From Zarea fungicola (taxonomy: Eukaryota > Ascomycota > Sordariomycetes > Hypocreales > Cordycipitaceae): a stretch of 44,832 bases of DNA. Within the stretch, counting starts at the first letter, position 1, and each line of letters starts with the position of its first letter. Positions 19,736 to 30,917 of this stretch are shown one piece after another. Location of the stretch: positions 1 through 44,832 of the forward strand of contig FWCC01000236.1 of the NCBI GenBank assembly GCA_900169235.1, read 5' to 3'. The notes under the pieces were generated by a model, which made no database searches, was not told the origin of the DNA, and saw only the letters and a list, made by a program, of their open reading frames with translations. Both the position numbers and the translations under genes were made by a program.

Positions 19736-22700
19736 GATAAGATTTTGGGGCGATGTCAAATCTTTTCGGTAATTAAAATGTAAAGTTCGGCTTTTGGTTG
19801 TAGTTTTAAAGAAAGTCGGTAGTTCAATCAGAACTTTCTGAGCGTCTCGATGCACATCAGTGGAGAGGGATACTCTTCTATGGTATGCAGGATGTTGAAC
19901 AGGTTTAATTTCGTAGCTAGTTGAGGAGCAGGAAATCCTCTCTATATACTAAAGAACGAACAGAAGAACTCATATAGAAGCTATCCTTTGAGCGGCTTCC
20001 CATCGTATCCGCGGCGTGCTGCCCTCAGTGGGTGAGTTGATGCACCGGGAGTTACAAGGCGCATCCAGAGCTTCGTTGCTTGATCAGCCGGTCCACGGGT
20101 AACCGCAAACAAAAAATATCCTCTGTGCCGGCGCAAATTTACTGAGAGACGGCATGAGATCAAGTTTACCAAACGGGAAACGGGAAGCCAAGAAATTTTC
20201 ATTGACCTAGAAATTTCATTCATCTCAACCGTACAGGTTCGTCTCCTTTAGCGATGCGGCCGCTTCCCGTCTGGTTATGTGGTTATGAAGGCGATAAAGC
20301 CAGCGCTCGCCGCATGTTTTCAGGGTCTACGGAGCAGCCGATAATACGAGAACAAGTTTGCGCGCCCCAGGGCTTTTATTTGCTGTCTTTGTGACGACTC
20401 CGCTGCATCAGCCTGTGCTCCAATGATCAACCACTTTGGGGAAATAAAACACATTTGCTGTTTGAGCCAGCCGCTCCGCACGTCGGCCACAGCCGAGCTT
20501 CATTAGATATTTAATCTCTGGCCATTTGAGCTTCATTGGCCATAGTGAGTAGCGAGCAACACCCTGTTTTACAATTTCCCATGTTTTCCCGGCGAAAGCG
20601 CCATGCGCACACAGGGAACATGGTCAGCGCATGGCCGCTTTTATTTGGAGCTTCACGTTGTAGTCTTGCTTGAGTTCATGCCTCCAACCGCCTCTCTTGC
20701 GGATTCCCGCGCGCATGGACCTTGTAGGAGTGGACAATTGGGAGTTCTGTTCTCACCAGGGTCTGGTACGACTTTAGTTAGCAGTAAAATTCAACCTTCT
20801 GCCAGCAACCTCATCTACACATCTGTAGTTGTGCGTGAGCTTGAACGTTTGTTTTGCAGATATACCTTGGAGCAGAGCTATGAGTGCAGCTTTTGCGGAA
20901 ACAGGTGCTGTGTTGAGACCTGCAAGGCGACCGCAACTGGTGCGAGATTGGATTCAGACCGAACTACTTGGGAATGTTACGGGGCTCCTTATGCGGATGC
21001 ATGTCAAGATTAATTGACAACCTTGCATACCTCTGCATCGAAATCAAGCTTCTCTTACAAACGCGTCGCCGCGCAGAGAGGCTGAGGTAGCCCGAAAGGA
21101 GACCAGACCAGGCTACCCGATTAAGGAACAAGTTCACATAACTTGGCAAGGATCACCGGCACACCGTGATCCGGTGAGGCTTGGGAAACAACAGAGAGCA
21201 AAACTACTATATCAAGTAAGGAGTACCATAGCTATTCGAGATACTTTAGAACTTTATTGATTAATCTAAGTTGTCATCCTACTATTAAGAGCATAGCCTC
21301 TTAACAAGACTTAGGTGTGAAGATGTACTGTCCAGAGCCCAACTTGTTTGCTGAGAAGCAGAAAAACTATGACTTAGAAATGAGCCATCCCTACAGTTCC
21401 GCGCTTAACATGTATTCCAAGGTGCGACTAATGGGTATAGGCGGAAGCAAACTCGATAATATAACAACAGGAAACGGGAGCCACTAGTTACAGAATTGCA
21501 GAGGCTGGAACAACAAAGGTAGTTCAGTTTGAAATGAAAAAGGTTTGTTGCGAGTTCTTTCTGTGGTTCTGCCAGTTTGGTTTCGGTACCTCTCTGTGAT
21601 ACCGTGCCAGGATTGTTAACCTTAGCAGATGCCTCTAAATAAACATAATAAACGGCGCGCTTAGAAGCATCATCGTCTTTAATTGGACAGTGACTTACGG
21701 AGGGAGGCATGGATGGTAAGTACTCCATAATTGAAACGCCGTGGGAATTGATTACTAAACTACTGTGTTGGGGCGAACAAACGACCACGTCCGAAGGCCT
21801 GAAAACGGCCTTCTCCTAGACCAGTAGAAATATAGCGACAGCGACACCTAGTAGAATTCTCGCAAAAAAGGCTGCGAGGCCTTATAATGCTGGTAGGCAG
21901 TATAAGGCGTCACTTGCGAGGCAACTGAATTCCGGGACCGATTGATCAGACAGGAATATAGGCTTCATCAAATTGTCCGGCTGTTCTGATAAGTAGAACG
22001 CGCTAGATTTAACTTGTGGTTGTACGCATATTCTTGACAAGTGTCCAGCCTAGCAGGAACTAGGCTTTCCACGTCGGAGAAGGGTTTTTCAACTAAAGTC
22101 TTTGTTGGACTCGTTTGATCGGTCAATTAAGAATGATTTTCAATAATTTCAAGATAAGGAAAAGGGAAGGTTGTTGAATTGAAGTTGTGGCGGCTAGTAA
22201 GAGGTATATATACAAATTTTCAAGGCGGCTACCCTATATGGTTTGTGCCGGGCCTATCCACCGATTCACTACCAGGTAGCAAAAACCATTCGCAGGTTCT
22301 AGCCTTTAGGATTTGTTGAGAAAAATGGAGAAGAAACGCCAAACAATGGTGTCATTTTAAATATCTATGTACTACATGATTCACTGCCTTGACAGCTCCT
22401 TAGCGTTTAGTGGACCTTTTGAAGCCAACACTGAGCAAGTGGAATATGAAGTGCCCAACCCATGTTAGCCACAACTGCCGCGAAAACTGCCATCTAGAAA
22501 GCTATGGCAGAACAGGAAATGTGTCAGTAGAGAAGCTGGGTCGTCATCTTCTATACCCACGGTATATGCCGGTTATCCACCACCCCACCCACCGCCCTAA
22601 AAAAAAAATCCTGTAGCTAATTGTTGTCCCGATTCCGGGACATTCCTCTTAACAAGCTTACAGACGCACGATTGATGACTTGAGCAAGATTTCCCATGGG

Positions 22701-24111
22701 CTTCTATGTACTCCTCCCAATGTAAGTAGACTGACCAGTGCCGTGCAGGCTCACTTCACACAAGTAGACCCCTTACAGCGTGACTAGCAGATAATCAGCA
22801 CACACACCGCTAGATGGACCCCTCCTGGGCTAATCGACACTCATATCTCTTTACGTAATTCCTGCTCTGCGTGATATGTTGTGCCAAAAATTCTCCCTCC
22901 ATACCAAGGCTTACTTATTATCCCATTGATGCGTGACAATAAGATACGTGCTGAATTCAACGTATAAGTTTCAAGCCTCTACTTGGAGAAGTATATATAA
23001 TACAATATGCGGACCTTCCATCCTCATTTGGCTGTATGTGTTTGTTCTATGCTTGTCTCCCTTATAAACGACTTTACTCTCACTTACACGGTGGCTTTTA
23101 GTGTGTAAGCCACTCTATACTGGGAAGTGCTCCTCTACTCTGAGTAACTGTGGCATATTCTGAAAAAAAAATTTATGTCTGTGTATTCTATAGCTCACTA
23201 TTCTGGGGCAGTGGGCACCCTCATTGACAACCTCTACGCAGAGGCGTGCAAATAGGAAGAAAACTGACGAACAGAGTAGAAAGAACTTCCATTTTCTAAT
23301 ACAAATCATCAATATACGCCACTCTCTGCGTGTTTTTGGTTCTGCAATCTTCTACTACATCTGCATTGTAAACAAGTAGAGATAAAGTGGCATGCGAGAA
23401 CCTTGTGGGACTCTGGTCTTATTTGACACGGACGGCGCTGTCTATTCCTGTAGCTTGAGAGTTGTGGACTGACCTCTGAGAAATGAAGCTGCCCAGTGAA
23501 CGAGTTTCAGGTCGAACTGATGCTTTTTAAAGCCATGTAAGAGTCTCTCATGATAGCCAGTGCCCGTAGCGCCCGTAGCGCCCGTCCCACATTACTCTGT
23601 CCACTCGCCCACGCCGAGTTTGATTGGCATGTCAGGTAACAGGCCTACACTATTTCAAGGGGTATACTGCATAAAATCAAATCTGGTTGGATTCTCCATC
23701 ATAGGAAGTTGTGGCGTAAGTTGTAAGCAGCAGAGGAGTATGGTAATCACACCGCCATGGTGAACCAACAAGATCAGCGAAGGCTTGGTCATGAGGTTGG
23801 ACACCCTAGCATGCAATATATAGCTATCAGTCCTGAAAAAGTTATTCCTAGTGACTAGTTATAGTTCTATAGCATGAGATAGATTAGCGTAAAGGTAAGA
23901 ATGCCTGTTAGGTCTTCACGCGAGTCATTGATATCTGTCACTATTTCCTAAAGAGGAAATTTGGCAAGTGCTGATGTGAGCTGACAAGAGCAGCCAAATT
24001 CAGATAACATTCTACGATAATAATTTTTAGGTGTAATTATTAATATTGAAATTTACGGGAGTACTTGGGCCATGTTATCATTCATATCATTCTAAAAACG
24101 CGAAAAGTAGG
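19736..24111. other. 4.4-kb gene desert
   Basis: The largest empty stretch of the AT-rich half. Frames at 20603-21013 (plus, 136 codons), 21405-21788 (minus, 127 codons) and 22410-22616 (plus) lack signal peptides, domain motifs or convincing splice sites. A short tandem of the 9-mer cccgtagcg (about 2.7 copies) lies at 23563-23586. Scattered AT-rich sequence suggests old, mutated repeats, but no terminal inverted repeat or transposase motif is visible. Confidence 0.45.
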
Positions 24112-24119
24112 TATATAAG
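24112..24119 (+). promoter_or_regulatory. TATA box of the 8-Cys secreted-protein gene
   Basis: tatataag lies about 300 bases before the ATG at 24424. The long distance is explained if the leader holds an intron: a GTAAGT at 24195-24200 could splice to the AG at 24409-24410 (branch gctaat), leaving a short 5' UTR. The splice is inference. Confidence 0.4.
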
Positions 24120-24423
24120 TAGCGAATCTCGCATAGTTAGCTATGTTGGATTCAAGTGCATCAACTCATTGTCTTTACTAAGTCTCTATCCCTTGTAAGT
24201 TCTCAGGGAGATTTCAACTACTCGCTGTTGAAGTGAATGGGAGAGCTTTTATTCTAGTGCACAAACTGACAAGCTTGTGCTTCCACTAGATACTACGCAA
24301 CACTTCAACCTATTCCTGGTTTCTACGTCATCCCGGTTTATTTGCCGTCTTCTACCAGTCAGTTGTATATGTCACTATAAGAGTTAAGTCATGACTGCTA
24401 ATATCTGAAGACTTTTGTCTATA

Positions 24424-24792
24424 ATGCAAATCCAATTCTCAAACACCCTCGCTGTTTCTCTGGCGCTTTTGGGAGGAGCTTTGGGGCAAAGCTGCAATGG
24501 TCAAAACAGCCGGCATTGTGTGTCTCTGTGGCCGAGGGCAGATACAGGCGGAAACCTAGTCACTTCTTTCGTGCCCAATTGCGATGGCCAATGCAGGAAT
24601 GCAAGATTCGAATCTATTATCGCTTCTGGGGAGCCAATTGCGTTAGGCCCGGCATACTGGACAACCCGTTGCCACGTCTATAACAGCCAGAACTGTGGTG
24701 GCAGTCAGATTCTGGATACTGGAAATTTGAAGTCCTATACAAAATTCGACACTCCTGGCGCCCAGTCGATCAGATGCTACTACCGGTGCTAA
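24424..24792 (+). CDS. Small secreted protein with eight cysteines (122 aa)
   Basis: Starts at ATG 24424 (MQIQFSNTLAVSLALLGGAL) and is a single coding exon. Residues 1-21 are a signal peptide with probable cleavage at LGQ-SC. The mature chain of about 100 residues has eight cysteines, in contexts QSCNG, RHCVS, PNCDG, QCRN, TRCHVY, NCGG, IRCYY and the C-terminal YRC, and no other hydrophobic segment. The motif VYNSQNCGGSQ recalls the Tyr/Asn-Cys-Gly element of beta/gamma-crystallin-like secreted fungal proteins, also present in the gene at 30918. It stands alone between two gene-free stretches and its frame is clean while many neighbours are broken, which suggests it is under selection. An effector or antimicrobial role is inference; the family is not identified with certainty. 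Confidence 0.8.
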   Translation: MQIQFSNTLAVSLALLGGALGQSCNGQNSRHCVSLWPRADTGGNLVTSFVPNCDGQCRNARFESIIASGEPIALGPAYWTTRCHVYNSQNCGGSQILDTGNLKSYTKFDTPGAQSIRCYYRC

Positions 24793-26931
24793 CTGGGGCT
24801 TTTATCAGGAGTCGTTTCTTGCTTTCACAGAGGTACCTTCAGCCGCACTGCCACGGTACAGCTGAATTGTCCCTATACAGCTCAATTTGTTTGCCACAAG
24901 GGAGCCTCTCAATTAACTTTATTAGAAGTCATCCTGTCTCTTCTTAGATACAGAATCAAATACGACAAGCCATCTTTTTCTCCGTCTACTTGACCGATTC
25001 CGCCGACCGTGACAGTTGGAAGCAGGTTTGCCCAGTTCTTGTTCCTATTTTCCTACATACCGCTTAGTCCCCTAAAGATAGGGACCAGATGTGCTCGGCT
25101 TTGTGTATCCAAGTACAAGCACACGTAATTGGTGGATTCTTGGTGATGCTGTCCAGCTAGGATTTTCCATGACGCTCCCTTTGCAACGTAAATAAACCGC
25201 CCTCTACACTCTCTCATTCCCAATGAACTGGGCTGTGACATTTCAACACGTTGAGACTTTTTTCAAAGGTATAGAATACTAGGTATAGATAAGAGGATTG
25301 TGGTTTGAGCGGGAGCTATGCACAGTGCGTCTGTAACATTGTGCGCATGCAATCACTGTAATTTGCTGTCTCGTACGCCACCACTGGCTAAAACGGTGGC
25401 GTTACCCTTTATTGTTACAAATTTTTATAGCAGTGGCTTGGCCAATTCTGGAAGTCAAGTAGATGTTTAGTGAATACGGGCGTCCACACGCACCCTACGA
25501 ATACTTGTAACGAGTACGGTCGCTGACTAGCCCTGATGACTAAGCCACTGCTGGCGACAGGCCACATTAGAGTAGCCCAAGAATATATAGTCATGACAAA
25601 GCACAACCAAGTTGTTCCTTGGTTAGTCAGGCATCTAGATTCAGAGATTTATAGAAGTACTAACTGTGGCCGCCCATCGCCTACATACTAGATGTTGGCT
25701 ATTCGTTGCTTTGACTCTCTAGACTCATAAACCTAACCACCGTAACAGGGACTAGCCAATAAGTGACGACGGCTCTATGACAACTCATACTCGACGCTAT
25801 GCTGTAACAGGTTCGCGGGCGTCTCGCGGAGGTTTTTTTTTTTTTACTGCAAGCCAAAATTGGAGGGTACTTCCAGCGATGTGATTTTCCCGGTTATGAG
25901 GTCAACACGCTCGCAGCTTGATTAATTTATCTGCACCGGGCATAACATGCGCACGTTAGTACTGGTCAGATTTGGTCGGCGTTGGTCGAGCCAATCGGGA
26001 GCCACCAACCGATGATTCATTGCCTAATTTGGTAAGAGCCGCAGTGACACAAATCAAGGGCTCGCAACGTCTTCGTTGTCCAAAACGCTTTTCTCATGCG
26101 AATGTGATGCTTTCCTAGGACAATATCATCTTGCAACAATAAGAACTACGACCAAAAAGCGCACCCGACGCCAATTAGCTTCTCGGTTGTCTACGACAGT
26201 GTACACGTGGGGAAGCTAGCGGAATGACCCTTGGTCAGTATGCCTGCCCGGAAATACTGTCCTGCTAACTAAATTATTTAAGCTGCTGGTTGCCGTTGAC
26301 TATTTTGGCTAGTGACTGGGAGTTACAAAGATGAACTAAACATTTTCCTTCCGTAATATTGCAATTGATAGCTCGTTGAGGACTGCGCAGACGACGAATT
26401 TATTGTCCCGCTAGAGTGTTGAAAGGCCAGTATGAATCCAAAGGCGTTTTTGGGGGGGGGATAGAAAGAGAAACGCAGCAGTCTGCAAGGTGTTTGTAGC
26501 CATACCAGCATAGCTAACTGCAAGACCGAATAATAGTAGATCAGAAACCCCGAAACTATTGCGCGCAGCGAAGCTTGCACCTGCGGACATCCGACAGCTT
26601 CATCAAACCTTTATAAACCCATGTCCGAATTTTAAAATCTCAAATCCCACCCAATCCTTCCATGTTGCTTTTAAATACAGTCTAAAAAGTTTCTTTCGCA
26701 TGAGTCATACCTCCCTTCATCAAGCTTTACAGTGGGCGGTCTGACTCGTTTTTGGACATGGACTTCGGCGTCGATACCTAGCCCTGCGTCGTTGGCTTGC
26801 GCCATGTTCTTGGATGGTGGCCTTGGTGTCGCGAACGGGCCGTCTGAAAAGTCACCGACGTTGTAATTGCCCAATTCATCGTGGCTATCTTGAGGCTGTT
26901 GACTCAGAGTCGGGCAAGAGAAGGGTACCTC
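24793..26931. other. Gene-free 2.1-kb stretch
   Basis: Frames such as 25053-25241 and 25415-25606 (minus) show no recognisable motif. Homopolymers occur at 25833-25845 (T) and 26452-26460 (G). Nothing else can be supported. Confidence 0.45.
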
Positions 26932-27954
26932 TTACGCCGTGTCGCTTAATTCTTCCTGTTTTCGTCTCAGCAGCTGTCGCAGGCCATAGCAACGCTTTGC
27001 ATGGACCAAGAAATCCGCCGACAGCCTCTCTCGCATCGCCAGGTCGAGCCACGTGGCTCGTTCATACCCGGAGGGGAAAAGCCCCATTACATCATTGTCA
27101 AGAATACTGCTTTCATTTGCACAGGTCCATCTGCAGCCTCGGCACCATCTACCAAACTCTATCGACCCCTGTGGCACGGCTTGGTATGGGAACCAAACGG
27201 ATGCCATGCCATTGCACTCGTCACTAATGCCATCTACAGAGTCCCTGACAATGCATGGATCGTGTTTGACAAAGTCTAGAGTCACACTATGTAGATGTAC
27301 CCACATCTGATAGTCGCTTTCGGAAATGGAGGACTGCTTAGCATGTCGGTGGGCTCGGAGAGCCTCTTGTGAGCCATGAACCTGGAGCGCAAGCCTCTTG
27401 GCTTCTCGGACGCTGACCAGAGCCAACGGCGTATCATGCCAGACAACACGTCTAACGCAGTACCTGCCAGGAATGCTATGTGCACAGGGCAATTGATCTA
27501 GCTGCTTTGGAGAAAGATTGAAGCAATTCCCGGCATCGTGCCTCGGCATTACCCACATGGCTGGGTTACTACTCAGACACTTCCAGCAAACCCTCTCACA
27601 TTCCAAAAGGAACAAAAAGGTGCCAAAACTGCCGCAGCAAACGCATCCAGCTGACCGCAGCATACATTTAATGTTGGCCATGCTGTGAAGGTAAAGTATC
27701 CGCATTCCACGTAGGGCGTGGAGTGTCTTGGCGGCATGAGTGAGGATGTCAGCGTAGCCAGGTAACGTAGTGACTAGCTCATGGCCTCGTCAAGCTGTAC
27801 GAGCTACTCTTGCAAGGCTGAGAAAGTCGAGGTACTCTAGTAGCAAGTGTAAAACCTCTGCTGGCAGCTTGTCGAATCGGCCCAAGCCGGATATTGCTGG
27901 CTGGACGTCTGCTGTGGACAGCTTGAGCGCTTCGATGGGCACGGCACTCACCAT
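26932..27954 (-). pseudogene. F-box protein with C-terminal Cys cluster, one premature TGA
   Basis: Minus strand from ATG 27954 (MVSAVPIEALKLSTADVQPA) to the stop at 26932, 341 codons with no intron. Residues 26-52 are an F-box (FDKLPAEVLHLLLEYLDFLS), which binds SKP1 in SCF ubiquitin ligases. Next comes a region with a zinc-ribbon-like Cys cluster (CVCCGSFGTFLFLLECERVC, then WKC) and a Leu-rich stretch (LSPKQLDQLPCAHSIPGRYC), an arrangement known from a large family of fungal F-box proteins. Codon 55 is TGA (27790-27792), one transition from CGA (Arg) as in TARRGHE; the rest is fully open for 285 codons. The truncated 54-residue product would keep only part of the F-box. A start at the Met at 27705 would give a 257-aa protein without the F-box. 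Recently inactivated gene is the best reading. Confidence 0.8.
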
Positions 27955-28935
27955 GCCTATTCTCGTGGAAGTAGGTCTGTATGTGTATTTTTTGTTAAAT
28001 CTCTGTCAGTGATTGAATTCATGGACAATAGACCCGGAGGTATCCGCCTCAGGTTGCTCGGGCAGCGATTTCTGACACGTTGCAAAGAGAGGAACTAGCC
28101 AAAAGGCAACGCCGACCGTGGATGATGAGAACCTACAGTGGGCCTCAAGCAATTCCGTCCACAAGGCCATTGTTAACCAGAATGCCACATTTTAAAAGCC
28201 AATAGTTATAGTTGCCAATCAAATAAACATATAATATATAATATATAATATATAAATGTTGAGTTTCTACATTTTTAAATAATTTTATTGAGGAAAAGTC
28301 TATTCATAAAGCTACTTGGGCTAAGCTAAACTAAAAAAAACTTTGTCTACTAACTATATTTACTGCTAAATTATAAAATAATGAAATTAAGAGGCTGTTA
28401 AAAAAAATAGCTATATTATATTTGTGATTCCAAGTGTTCCTCGGGTAGTATGGCCACCGCGGTCGATACCAGACAGGAGCACCGAGTACGAAAGTTTCCC
28501 ACTCAATAACGGGCCAGCACAGCCTTGACAATGTCGCTTTGATGCAAGTCTATTTATTTTCATTGAAAAATATTTCTCCGTCTTTAATTAGCTACTGTGA
28601 CTTTAAGCAGAAAATGTCGACTCGGCCGCTATACTGTCGAGGCAGACCTGGCGCCAAGCAGACGATTGCATTTCCACGCCGGCGCTACCCGACGGCAGAC
28701 CGCTTCTCACCACTTACCTGCGATGCACCGGGGGATTCCGCTGGGCTCCGCTAGTTGAAACTTTCCAAGAGGTGGGCTGGGACGAGACAAAATGTAGCTC
28801 TCGCTGCATTGAAGCAGAGCCGGAGGCAGTCCTCCCAGCGATGTCGCAGGGTATTCTACAAGAAGATGGGGGAAAACTGAGACATGCAATTACCGTCATC
28901 TCAGAAGACAAAGGAAACTGACGCCCTGACTTCAT
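27955..28935. other. Intergenic stretch with an AT-rich block
   Basis: It contains the promoter side of the F-box gene and, at 28200-28430, a block made almost only of A and T. The segment 28725-28925 has an open plus-strand frame (around GWDETKCSSRCIEAEPEAVL and QGILQEDGGKLRHAI) that may be a decayed 5' part of the ankyrin-like gene that follows; the frame ends in TGA before 28930. Confidence 0.45.
28200..28430. repeat. AT-rich block with an ATATAAT tandem
   Basis: Very high A+T, with a tandem of the 8-mer atataata (about 3-4 copies) at 28228-28254 and long A runs at 28333-28340 and 28401-28408. This composition is usual for old transposon copies mutated C-to-T in ascomycetes. No coding remnant or terminal repeat can be seen, so the element type is unknown. 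Confidence 0.5.
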
Positions 28936-29571
28936 ATGGCTATTGATGCTGGAAATGAACTCTCTGCTGCGCTTTTCATGAGCGCTGGAGCTCAACTGTC
29001 GCGGGATGTTCATACTGTGGCGGTGGTCGCGGCTCCGTACCGCGCGATTTACAAGCGCAGGATGGGGCTGGTCAGGAGGATTTGGGAGACCACAGAGCAT
29101 GTCCCTGATCCAAGACCCGGTTACGGTTACGGGGCTTTTCTTCGCAACAAGTGGCTCGCCGCGGCGGATGAGTGTGGACACGCCGACGTGGTGGAGGACT
29201 TGCTGGGATAGAACGCCGACCGGGAATCCGGTTGCGCTCTATGGTGGGCAGCGTACAAGTGGCACCATGAAACGATTAAGACACTGACAAGACGGCATGT
29301 ATACTCGCGAAGTGCGATCCAGATGGCACCGAACCATGCATGCAAGGTTGAGGGCCAAGATGACTTTGAGATTCACTGTTGCCAGACGAGCACGGAAGCA
29401 AGGCGTCGAGAGCTCGTAGACTTGATACGATGGCTTGTGGATGCATGGGCAGAGCCTGAAGATGCCGAGTCGATGCGGCATAAAAATCCTGTTGCTGATT
29501 TCACGAACATCCAGAGCATGCAAAAGCGTTCAAGGCGTTTTTGGTATGAGAGGCGGGGAGACAATTTCTGA
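28936..29571 (+). pseudogene. Ankyrin-like frame with one internal TAG
   Basis: One plus-strand frame from ATG 28936 to the TGA at 29569-29571 is open for 212 codons except for TAG at 29209-29211. Text before the stop (MSAGAQLSRDVHTVAVVAAP, then WLAAADECGHADVVEDLLG) has the TVAVVAA/ AADECGHADVVEDLL pattern of degenerate ankyrin helices; text after it (DRESGCALWWAAYKWHHETI) looks like the next repeat. The C-terminal third (RELVDLIRWLVDAWAEPEDA) is helical and has no recognised domain. No good start context or 5' domain is visible, so this may be the 3' part of a longer ankyrin protein whose first part has decayed. Its relation to the NLR-like gene at 15.6-19.7 kb is unknown. Confidence 0.55.
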
Positions 29572-30767
29572 GTGGCTCAAGACAGCAAGCTAGATCAATG
29601 AGCCAGAGACAGCTAGTGCCTAACTTTACTTATTAAAAACAGGTTTTGGACAGTAACTTGACCAGCTTTAGAAATTATCAGTCAAATTAATCTAGGTATA
29701 GCCCACGTGTGGCCGGCAAACTCAGGCGTAGGGCGACGCAGAAAGCAATGCCAAGATAATCACCAACGTAGCTTTATGTACCAAGTCAGCAGCCAGGTAA
29801 TGGCAGGGTTCGTATTCGTCGAGTAGCCTTACCGTCGGGTGACTTCCGTTTACAGATATATTTACCAGCCAGTCGTGGCCTTGGATACAGATGCAAGGCA
29901 ACGTCGGCCATCTCCCAAATAGGCTCAGTGGCCCACAAACTATATAGTATGTTGAAAATGCTCAGGATATGGTGAATCTGCCTCTAAATTAGCATTCGAA
30001 GAAAAATTATCAAAGGAAGTTAAAGAATTGGTCATTGTACCGCAGGCTATATGAAATAATGCCAACAGTTTGGCACTGTCCACAGTCTTGCCGGTGAGGA
30101 GAGCGGTTATTGTCGCAACAGAATCTCATCCAGCTATGGGCGATTTGGTCCACTTATTAACCATAACTTATAATCTCACTGCATAGTATCTCCACACACC
30201 AGATGTATCCTCTCCCATGTAGGCGGGGAAATGGAGGAGTCGTTTCGGCTACAATCACCAGATATCTTTCCCTTGATGGGTACCAGCGGAATTTAATCAA
30301 CTGGTATCCTTTGGGCTTGCTTTTTTTCTCTTCAGCTATCAAGTAAAACCAAAGGACGCAGCTGAGTAGCTAGAGCCTACCAAGATGCGGAGGAGAGGGG
30401 AAACGAGCCTGGCCGCCAAAGCAAGACACAGCTGAAACCAGTTCGTCTCCAAAGAGCGGTCGGCGCTTTAAAATGGATTGCGGGAGGGTATTTCATCAAT
30501 TTAAATGGATGAGAACCACATACCGGCAGATTCTGTGTGGTGTGCGTGTCGTACAGATTGCAGAGGTGTGGACACAAGAATACCTAGTATTGCAGGCAAG
30601 TCGGTCATATAGGAGTGCAAGTAGGATGCGGCATTCAGGCAGGAAAACTGAATTGGGGTCTCACGTTATAAATTGGCAGCCTGATATTGCTATTGAGTAA
30701 GTCACCGTCTTTTCTGTGCATCCCAGCAGCCTGATTTGCCAGTGTCTCGGAATACGGGCTGTGAAGG
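29572..30767. other. Gene-free stretch
   Basis: Only short unsupported frames (30157-30342 minus, 30377-30577 minus, 30473-30700 plus). AT-rich sequence around 29960-30060. Nothing can be annotated. Confidence 0.45.
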
Positions 30768-30773
30768 TATAAG
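30768..30773 (+). promoter_or_regulatory. TATA-like element before the 108-aa secreted protein
   Basis: tataag at 30768, about 150 bases before the ATG. Between them is a likely 5' UTR intron at 30853-30904 (GTGAGT donor, aactaac branch, ctag acceptor, 52 bp), which leaves only 13 bases between the acceptor and the ATG. Confidence 0.5.
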
Positions 30774-30852
30774 TACGACGCCCTCTCCTCTTCATGCACC
30801 TCCCAGATCTTGATATCCATCTACGGAATTACACGTCAGCTCCAGTAATAAA

Positions 30853-30904
30853 GTGAGTATTGCTCTCCACAATCCCACTATCAAACTAACACGTCGCCGG
30901 CTAG
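30853..30904 (+). other. Probable 5' UTR intron
   Basis: GTGAGT at 30853, canonical branch site actaac at 30885-30890, and acceptor CTAG ending at 30904. Size (52 bp) and signals equal those of coding introns elsewhere in the window. It does not touch the coding sequence. Confidence 0.55.
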
Positions 30905-30917
30905 CTCTACCATCAAA

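Noticed and set aside
20603..21013. Plus-strand frame of 136 codons, Cys-rich at its end
   Set aside because: No signal peptide and no disulphide-type spacing; an overlapping frame (20829-21017) is just as good, so neither can be chosen.
21405..21788. Minus-strand frame of 127 codons with an internal GTAAGT
   Set aside because: Possible splice signals do not lead to a recognisable product, and the amino-acid text becomes low quality in the second half.
25053..25241. Minus-strand frame of 62 codons that looks protein-like
   Set aside because: Too short, no motif and no supporting splice sites; might be a relic, but nothing identifies it.
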